11,454 bases of DNA from positions 1 through 11,454 of the forward strand of contig JAUWZH010000056.1 of NCBI GenBank assembly GCA_030615435.1, in the 5' to 3' direction. The notes under the pieces were generated by a model that worked only from the letters and a program-made list of their open reading frames with translations, did no database searches and was not told where the DNA came from. The stretch comes from Candidatus Brocadiaceae bacterium. Lineage in GTDB: Bacteria > Planctomycetota > Brocadiia > SM23-32. Below, in pieces: positions 7,232 through 11,454 of the stretch. Each line of letters begins with the position of its first letter. Position 1 is the stretch's first letter. The position numbers were made by a program, and so were the translations under genes.

Positions 7232-8233
7232 GTGGAAGAGATAGAGAAGGACAAGACACAGAGGGCGCGCTTCTTCGTCAAGGTAATCAGCGGCGAAGGG
7301 GAGGGCCAGCTCTTCGAGATCCCCTCCGAGGGGCTGCTTGTGGGCCGCTCCCCGGACTGTGACTTTGTCCTGGAGAACCGGGAGATTTCCCGGCTGCACG
7401 CCCGCCTGTATCTGAACGAGGGCTACTGTTTCATCATGGACATAGGGTCGCGAAACGGCATCGTGGTGGGAGGCAAGAAGGCCAGGAACCGCTGTCTGAG
7501 GAACGGCGACATTATTGACTTCGGATGCTGCAAGCTCGAGTTCCACAGCGAGGGCAGCGTCAAGGAGCGCCCGCCACGTGGCAAGCTTCTCCGGCTGCTG
7601 GAGAACATCGAGGTACTTGAGCACGCTCCCCACGCCCCCAGGCGCCTTCCCCTGCACCCGTTTTCGGTGGCCGCCGTGGCCTTTGCGGCCCTGGCTTCCT
7701 GGTTCTGGGCTTTTGCGCTCGGGGCCGTCCTGCTGTCCGTGCTGGCTTTGATCGAGATTCGCCACAGAGGACGACAGCGCGGGAAGGTCCTTGTGCTCGG
7801 CGCGCTGGTGCTGGGCATCTCGGCCGGGGCAATCAACGCCTGTGCCAGGAGCGGCCTGCGGCTGCCTGGCTTATCGAAAGATCCCCTCACGCAGCAATGC
7901 AGGGAGAACTTCAAGCGCATAGCTCAGGCCCTGCACCGTTACGCCGAGGACAACGAAGGCCGTTATCCGGCGAGCCTGGAGGATCTCTATCCCGAGTACG
8001 TAGAGGACGAGGGGATTCTGGTCTGTCCGGCTGCTGCAGCCCGGGGTCTGGGCCGCAACAGTTATTATTTCCCTGCGGCCGGGCAACGGCGTTGGCAGCA
8101 GGAAAGCGTTGTCGTCCTGGACAGGAACATTTACAATCACGACGGTCGGGGCGGCTTTGTGCTGCGGGCAAACGGAGAGGTGGAATGGTTGAAGGCCAGG
8201 GACCTCCAGTGGTCCATAATAGGCTTGGAGTGA
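7232..8233 (+). CDS. FHA domain - DUF4190-like membrane segment - pseudopilin-type C-terminal domain protein
   Basis: This is a three-part protein of 333 residues from GTG 7232. Residues about 15-105 form an FHA domain, the phosphothreonine-binding module, with all landmarks: 'GRS' (38-40), 'SRLHAR' (53-58) and 'DIGSRNG' (70-76). Residues about 142-205 are hydrophobic, with a basic loop 'RHRGRQRGK' (177-185) between helices, resembling DUF4190. Residues about 223-320 resemble the C-terminal domain of planctomycete pseudopilins: 'CRENFKRIAQALHRYAEDN' (223-241), 'YPASLEDLYPEYV', a 'VCP' motif (264-266) and 'GFVLRANGEVEWL', which corresponds to the usual 'vlfaDGHVewl' end. No pilin N-terminal helix or prepilin cleavage site is present. 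If there are three helices the last domain faces outside; if two, inside. I infer a membrane adaptor that reads phosphorylation. The start is uncertain: GCAGGG lies 8 bases before GTG 7232, and the frame opens at TTG 7145. Confidence 0.8.
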   Translation: MEEIEKDKTQRARFFVKVISGEGEGQLFEIPSEGLLVGRSPDCDFVLENREISRLHARLYLNEGYCFIMDIGSRNGIVVGGKKARNRCLRNGDIIDFGCCKLEFHSEGSVKERPPRGKLLRLLENIEVLEHAPHAPRRLPLHPFSVAAVAFAALASWFWAFALGAVLLSVLALIEIRHRGRQRGKVLVLGALVLGISAGAINACARSGLRLPGLSKDPLTQQCRENFKRIAQALHRYAEDNEGRYPASLEDLYPEYVEDEGILVCPAAAARGLGRNSYYFPAAGQRRWQQESVVVLDRNIYNHDGRGGFVLRANGEVEWLKARDLQWSIIGLE

Positions 8234-8378
8234 AACGAACCATGAGTGGTGCGAAGCCGGAAACTGACGAATCACGCGGGCTTCCAACGCCGGAGTTGCG
8301 ACCCTTCCATTGTCCTTGAGCTCCGTGCGCACCTCCCAGTCTTCTGGCAACGAGGCAGCGGGCAAGCCTTCAGCCAGC

Positions 8379-8384
8379 AGGAGA
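8379..8384 (+). promoter_or_regulatory. Shine-Dalgarno supporting a TTG start of the histidine kinase
   Basis: AGGAGA lies 6 bases before the TTG at 8391. No comparable site precedes the earlier in-frame TTG or GTG codons (8310, 8316, 8325). Confidence 0.6.
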
Positions 8385-8390
8385 AAAGGC

Positions 8391-9953
8391 TTGGTAGAGA
8401 GCAAGCAAAGCAGCGAGCGCATCAGCTCTTCGACGAGCATCCGACTGGCAATCGGGTTCGGCATCGTGCTTTGCGTGTTCGGGGCCGCTCTGCTAGCAAA
8501 TCTGTACTACTTGCGGGAGCTCAGGAAGGCCAGCGAAGAGGTGCGCATCAGGCAGCAGATCCGTCGGGAAGCCCTCAAGGTCGGCCGCGTGTGTGAGGTG
8601 GGATGTCGGGAACTGCTGGTGGACGGAAGGCTCGGCGCAGACACCGGCGAGCAGATCGAGAACGCCTACGGCCACATGTTCCATACGATCAGGGCTCTGG
8701 CCACCCATAACATGAGCGCCGCAGAGTGGCATTACCTGAAAAGGCTGGTAGAGACTACGGGGCGGCTGCGGGCAGTATTCAGGGAAGCCCGGCGCCTGGC
8801 CGACGGCCCGGAAGGGGCAAACACCCGGAGGCAGATATCAGAACTCCAGGCCACCAGCAGCGAACTGCTCAAGAGAATGACCGGCCTCAACACCCGCATA
8901 GGTCAGCATTTCGACTTCAAGACTTACCGCCTCGAGAAGGACGCGCAGTGGTTCGGGGAGCTTTCCCAGGACATCGGCCTGGGGATTTTCGGCATCGCAC
9001 TTGCGGCGAGTCTCCTGGTTGTCTACCTGACCCACCGGGCAATCGTCCGCCCGATCAGAAAGCTGGTCAACGGAACGAAAACCCTCGCCAGCGGCGACCT
9101 GACGAGCAGAATAGAGGTTCCCGCAGGCGGAGAGTTTCGGACGCTGGCCGAGAGCTTCAATCGCATGGCAGAGGCCCTCGAAACGAATCAAAGACAACTC
9201 GTCGAGGCGGAGAAGATGGCGACCATCGGAAGATTCGCCGCCGGCATCGCCCACGAAATCAATAACCCCATCGCGGTCATACTGGGATACGTCAAACCCA
9301 CGCTGGCCCGGCTCTCTCCGCACTCACCCCACCGTGAAGCGCTCAAGGCCATCGAGGAAGAGGCGCGGCAGTGCAAGAACATCGTCCAGGGCCTCCTGGA
9401 CCTCGCCCGACCCGCCGCCGCAAGCAAGAGCGAACTGGTCAGCCCTCAAGAACTTGTCTCAGAGGTCATCAACATGGCCCGGGTGCTTCGACTCACGCCG
9501 AACATAGAGGTCCACACCTCCGTGACCGGAAAACCCGTTTGCCTGCCTTTGAGCCGCTCGAGACTCAGGCAAGTCATCTTCAATATCGTCTCGAACGCCC
9601 TCGAAGCCCTGCAAGAAAACAACGGGGGCGAGCTGAGCATCGAAGGGAACCTGTGTGATGGCCCGCAAGGAGCAGACCGTCAACCCCTCCGCCCTTCAGA
9701 AACCGGGAGGCGGTTCCTAGTCTTACGCTTCACCGACAACGGACCGGGCATACCGCAGGAGCACATCGAGCACCTCTTCGAGCCGTTCTTTACCACCAGA
9801 CCAAGCGGCACTGGGCTCGGACTGGCCGTGACGTACAGCATCGTGGAGGCTCATGGAGGGCATCTCGAGGTAGCATCCACCGAGGGACAGGGAACGACGT
9901 TCGTCTTGTCGCTGCCCGTGCAGGCGGCAGTCGAACCTCAAGCTGCGGCGTAG
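8391..9953 (+). CDS. Membrane sensor histidine kinase with HAMP domain
   Basis: This kinase is expected to sense a signal at the membrane and phosphorylate a response regulator, which is not in the window. From TTG 8391 it has 520 residues: a short cytoplasmic tail, TM1 (about 17-38), a mostly helical, charged extracytoplasmic region (about 39-193), TM2 (about 194-214), and a HAMP domain (about 215-267, 'RPIRKLVNGTKTLASGDL'). The HisKA H-box 'GRFAAGIAHEINNPIAVI' carries the phospho-acceptor His288; the 'HEINNP' form is typical of NtrB/AtoS-like kinases. The ATPase domain has an N-box with Asn402 ('IVSNALEAL'), 'DNGPGIP' (449-455), 'FEPFFTTRPSGTGLGL' (463-478) and a final G-rich 'EGQGTTF'. About 20 polar residues (420-440) interrupt the ATPase domain between N-box and G1 box. 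It lies 157 bases after the FHA gene on the same strand and may share its promoter. Confidence 0.92.
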   Translation: MVESKQSSERISSSTSIRLAIGFGIVLCVFGAALLANLYYLRELRKASEEVRIRQQIRREALKVGRVCEVGCRELLVDGRLGADTGEQIENAYGHMFHTIRALATHNMSAAEWHYLKRLVETTGRLRAVFREARRLADGPEGANTRRQISELQATSSELLKRMTGLNTRIGQHFDFKTYRLEKDAQWFGELSQDIGLGIFGIALAASLLVVYLTHRAIVRPIRKLVNGTKTLASGDLTSRIEVPAGGEFRTLAESFNRMAEALETNQRQLVEAEKMATIGRFAAGIAHEINNPIAVILGYVKPTLARLSPHSPHREALKAIEEEARQCKNIVQGLLDLARPAAASKSELVSPQELVSEVINMARVLRLTPNIEVHTSVTGKPVCLPLSRSRLRQVIFNIVSNALEALQENNGGELSIEGNLCDGPQGADRQPLRPSETGRRFLVLRFTDNGPGIPQEHIEHLFEPFFTTRPSGTGLGLAVTYSIVEAHGGHLEVASTEGQGTTFVLSLPVQAAVEPQAAA

Positions 9954-10106
9954 CTGCGCGCGCGCTGCCCGTGCGCCCCGTCGCTTTGCCTCGAGGCTCG
10001 ACCTCGCGACAAAGGCCCACTGGCGCGCCAATCCCGCAAGGCCGCCTCCCGCGTCCCCAACCATGCGAGGCGCAAAGGGCGCTACAACGAAAATGGCCGG
10101 GAGACC

Positions 10107-10136
10107 TTGACAGAGGCGCCCCCCAGGCCGTAGCAT
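10107..10136 (+). promoter_or_regulatory. Promoter of the tRNA-Gly gene
   Basis: A perfect TTGACA (10107-10112), an 18-base spacer and TAGCAT (10131-10136) form a strong promoter. Transcription would begin about 5 bases before the mature tRNA 5' end. The 150 bases between the kinase stop and this promoter hold no gene that I can see. Confidence 0.7.
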
Positions 10137-10147
10137 GAGGACAGGGA

Positions 10148-10222
10148 GCGGACGTAATTCAGTGGTAGAATGTCAGCTTCCCAAGCTGGACGTCGGGGGT
10201 TCGAATCCCATCGCCCGCTCCA
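10148..10222 (+). tRNA. tRNA-Gly, anticodon CCC
   Basis: The 75-base gene folds as a cloverleaf. The acceptor stem pairs 10148-10154 with 10212-10218, the D stem is ATTC/GAAT, the anticodon stem TCAGC/GCTGG encloses loop TTCCCAA with anticodon CCC at 10180-10182, and the T loop is TTCGAAT. The discriminator base is T and CCA is encoded (10220-10222). It decodes GGG glycine codons, which are common in GC-rich genomes. Two stem positions do not pair: A5 with C68 in the acceptor stem, and G50 with A64 in the T stem. All loop landmarks are normal and the gene has its own promoter, so I call it functional, with some reserve. Confidence 0.93.
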
Positions 10223-10232
10223 GAAAACTCAA

Positions 10233-10274
10233 GGCGGTCGCTGTCAGAAGATGACACCGGCCGCCTGTCTTCTT
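10233..10274 (+). terminator. Intrinsic terminator-like hairpin after the tRNA
   Basis: Arms 10233-10245 and 10253-10265 pair over 13 positions with one G-T wobble and one C-C mismatch, closing a 7-base loop. A pyrimidine stretch TGTCTTCTT follows. It begins 11 bases after the tRNA 3' end, a sensible place for the transcript to stop. Confidence 0.6.
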
Positions 10275-10463
10275 GCCCCGGAGCGCACTTGCGGCACGCC
10301 GCCCTTCTTGGCCCACTCTCTCTGCCCCTGTCAGGACATGACTGTGAATGCCGCTGTTTTCCTGCCGTCAGTGCAAGAACTGGTGAAGGCTGGATGCCTA
10401 ATGATAGTTAGCGACGGAAGCACTACTTCTTGGAGGGGATCCTTACGGCTGTTTTCTTCGGGC

Positions 10464-10485
10464 GGACCGCTTTGACGGGCGGTCC
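10464..10485. repeat. Inverted repeat enclosing the -35 box, operator candidate
   Basis: GGACCGC (10464-10470) and GCGGTCC (10479-10485) are perfect 7-bp inverted arms separated by 8 bases. The -35 hexamer TTGACG occupies the spacer, a placement suited to a dimeric repressor. As RNA it could also form a hairpin ending any transcript arriving from the left. Confidence 0.45.
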
Positions 10486-10500
10486 TGCGTGGGCTACAAT
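10472..10500 (+). promoter_or_regulatory. Sigma-70-type promoter for the lipoprotein gene
   Basis: TTGACG (10472-10477), a 17-base spacer and TACAAT (10495-10500) match the consensus at five of six positions in each box with ideal spacing. Transcription would begin near 10507, leaving a leader of about 265 bases before ATG 10772. Confidence 0.65.
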
Positions 10501-10665
10501 CAGCAGACGCTGCGGTTGCGCTTCCGGGGGTCCGGGTCGCTCTGTGCGTGGCGGTTTGGCGTTGTTTCGCGGGCAGATGACGTGCGAAGAGCGGCGACCT
10601 GCTCCGAGGGTCCTGGCAGGACTATCCAAAGTGAAGTCGGTAGCTGCTAACTCCCGTTCGGCGCC

Positions 10666-10679
10666 CGATCAATTGATCG
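10666..10679. repeat. 14-bp perfect palindrome in the leader of the lipoprotein gene
   Basis: CGATCAATTGATCG is fully self-complementary and AT-rich in the middle, in a GC-rich setting. CCGTT (10654-10658) and AACGG (10680-10684) extend the symmetry with a 7-base bulge on the left. It may be a regulator binding site or an RNA hairpin. Confidence 0.4.
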
Positions 10680-10771
10680 AACGGCACAAGGCTTCTTGGC
10701 GGCACGATTGCGCGGAGCCACCGTTTCTCCTCGAAGAGCTCTGCCCGCTGTGCTTTGCCTCCGTGCGACGG

Positions 10772-11454
10772 ATGTATGTCAGGCTCTTGAGGCTTCGGAC
10801 GGGGGCAGCGGCGGCGCTTCTGGTGGCAGTGTTCCTGGCCTTGTCTTGTGACCGCTCAGACTCGTCTGCACCAGCGGGGCAATCGAAGTCCGGCTGCGCT
10901 CCACCGGTGCAGGTTCCCGAACTGCGGCCTTCGTCCGGTCTGGCCTGGAGCAAGGAGCGCTACCCGGAGCAGTATGAGGACTGGAACCGGGCCAGTGTTG
11001 AGCTCTCCGGCCTGGACGCCCGTGCGAACGAGCGTTTCATGGACATAGGGAGCCTGGCGTATTCGCGAGAGTTCGTCCTCGCTTTCAGCTACACGGATTC
11101 CACCGGCCTGGGACCTCAGGTGCGGCTCGACTACCTCAAGCGGGCGGAGACGTTCGTGGGCACCCTGACGGGTCGCGGCCTCAAGCCGAATTTCGCTTAC
11201 CAGCTCAAGCTGCGCGGCGTGTTCTCGGATCGAAAGGCTTTCGAGCGGATCGGCTACCTGGGCCGCTGGAGGCTGCCCGGATGGAAGAGGACGAACTACT
11301 CCGACGCTGATTACAAGAAGTTCCCCCGCAAAGACGGGGCGGAGAGCTACCTTTTCTTCGATTTCTTCGTGACGGACCACGAAGGCAGCGCCGAAAAGGA
11401 GTTCTACGCCGACAGCTCCCTGCACGTGCTGTTCAATTCAACCTGGCAGCTACC
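10772..11454 (+). CDS. Putative lipoprotein of unknown function, 5' part
   Basis: The frame has no stop before the right edge, so the gene continues outside the window. From ATG 10772 the protein starts 'MYVRLLRLRTG', followed by a hydrophobic core (12-24) and 'LALSC', a usable lipoprotein signal with the lipidated Cys at about 26. The next residue is Asp, which in E. coli keeps a lipoprotein in the inner membrane; whether that rule holds here is unknown. A Ser/Pro-rich linker leads to a globular part with 'GLKPNFAYQLKLRGVF', 'IGYLGRWRLPGW', 'TNYSDADYKKF' and 'ESYLFFDFFVTDHEG', a pattern of aromatic-rich strands suggesting an extracytoplasmic beta-sandwich. I do not recognise the family. Start choice rests on the signal sequence; there is no clear Shine-Dalgarno, and GTG 10763 or ATG 10577 are in frame. 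The nearest promoter is at 10472-10500. Confidence 0.7.
   Translation, partial: MYVRLLRLRTGAAAALLVAVFLALSCDRSDSSAPAGQSKSGCAPPVQVPELRPSSGLAWSKERYPEQYEDWNRASVELSGLDARANERFMDIGSLAYSREFVLAFSYTDSTGLGPQVRLDYLKRAETFVGTLTGRGLKPNFAYQLKLRGVFSDRKAFERIGYLGRWRLPGWKRTNYSDADYKKFPRKDGAESYLFFDFFVTDHEGSAEKEFYADSSLHVLFNSTWQL

Larger units (their letters stand above)
10275..10771. other. Gene-free stretch between tRNA-Gly and the lipoprotein gene
   Basis: I find no convincing gene here. Its left half (about 10340-10440) is less GC-rich than the rest of the window. The right half carries the promoter, inverted repeat and palindrome listed separately. The lipoprotein frame is open leftwards through ATG 10577, so part of this stretch could be coding if that start were used; the amino acids it would add are Arg/Cys-rich and match nothing I know. 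Confidence 0.6.

Noticed and set aside
10170..10475. 101-codon frame starting inside the tRNA
   Set aside because: It begins within a tRNA gene, crosses the terminator-like hairpin, and has no domain or ribosome binding site.
10423..10629. 68-codon minus-strand frame with a Lys-rich end ('RPKKTAVRIPSKK')
   Set aside because: The basic tail looks a little histone-like, but the rest is Pro/Arg-rich without motifs and it lies over the promoter and inverted repeat.
2..11454. CRISPR, transposon, phage, toxin-antitoxin or other defence locus
   Set aside because: No spaced repeats, transposase or integrase motifs, or paired small toxin-antitoxin genes are visible; the tRNA shows no flanking duplicated 3' end or integrase gene.

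Overview
The window is a GC-rich stretch of an ordinary bacterial chromosome. The best guess for the host is a member of the Planctomycetota or a close relative (about 0.6, from protein style only). Three things point there: a membrane protein joining an FHA domain to a DUF4190-like segment and a pseudopilin-type C-terminal domain, the long form of PurQ, and a divergent RNase HII-like protein. No phage, transposon, CRISPR array or defence locus is visible.

Layout, left to right. (1) 2-1360 is the 3' part of a CehA/McbA-like PHP-fold protein whose metal-binding histidines are gone. (2) 1427-2224 is purQ, and 2274-3275 is an RNase HII-like protein on the same strand, 49 bases later. (3) A family 4 uracil-DNA glycosylase on the minus strand (3386-4048) converges on the RNase HII-like gene and diverges from argB (4270-5175). 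(4) 5438-9953 is a same-strand run of three envelope-associated genes: murJ (lipid II flippase), an FHA/DUF4190/pseudopilin-like membrane protein, and a HAMP-containing sensor histidine kinase. (5) 10148-10222 is tRNA-Gly(CCC), with its own promoter and a terminator-like hairpin. (6) 10223-10771 is mostly non-coding and carries a good promoter inside an inverted repeat plus a 14-bp palindrome. (7) 10772-11454 is the 5' part of a lipoprotein gene that runs off the window.

How the parts may work together: purQ (purines) and argB (arginine) are housekeeping genes without pathway neighbours. The RNase HII-like protein and the uracil-DNA glycosylase both belong to families that remove wrong residues from DNA, but they face each other and need not be co-regulated. 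The murJ-FHA-kinase run is the most system-like part. It places a peptidoglycan precursor flippase beside a membrane FHA protein and a membrane sensor, which recalls the MviN/FhaA pairing of mycobacteria, although the proteins here are built differently.

Several gene starts differ from the longest open frame and were moved to ATG, GTG or TTG codons supported by Shine-Dalgarno sequences or family alignment: the uracil-DNA glycosylase at 4048, argB at 4270, murJ at 5438, the FHA protein at 7232 and the histidine kinase at 8391.
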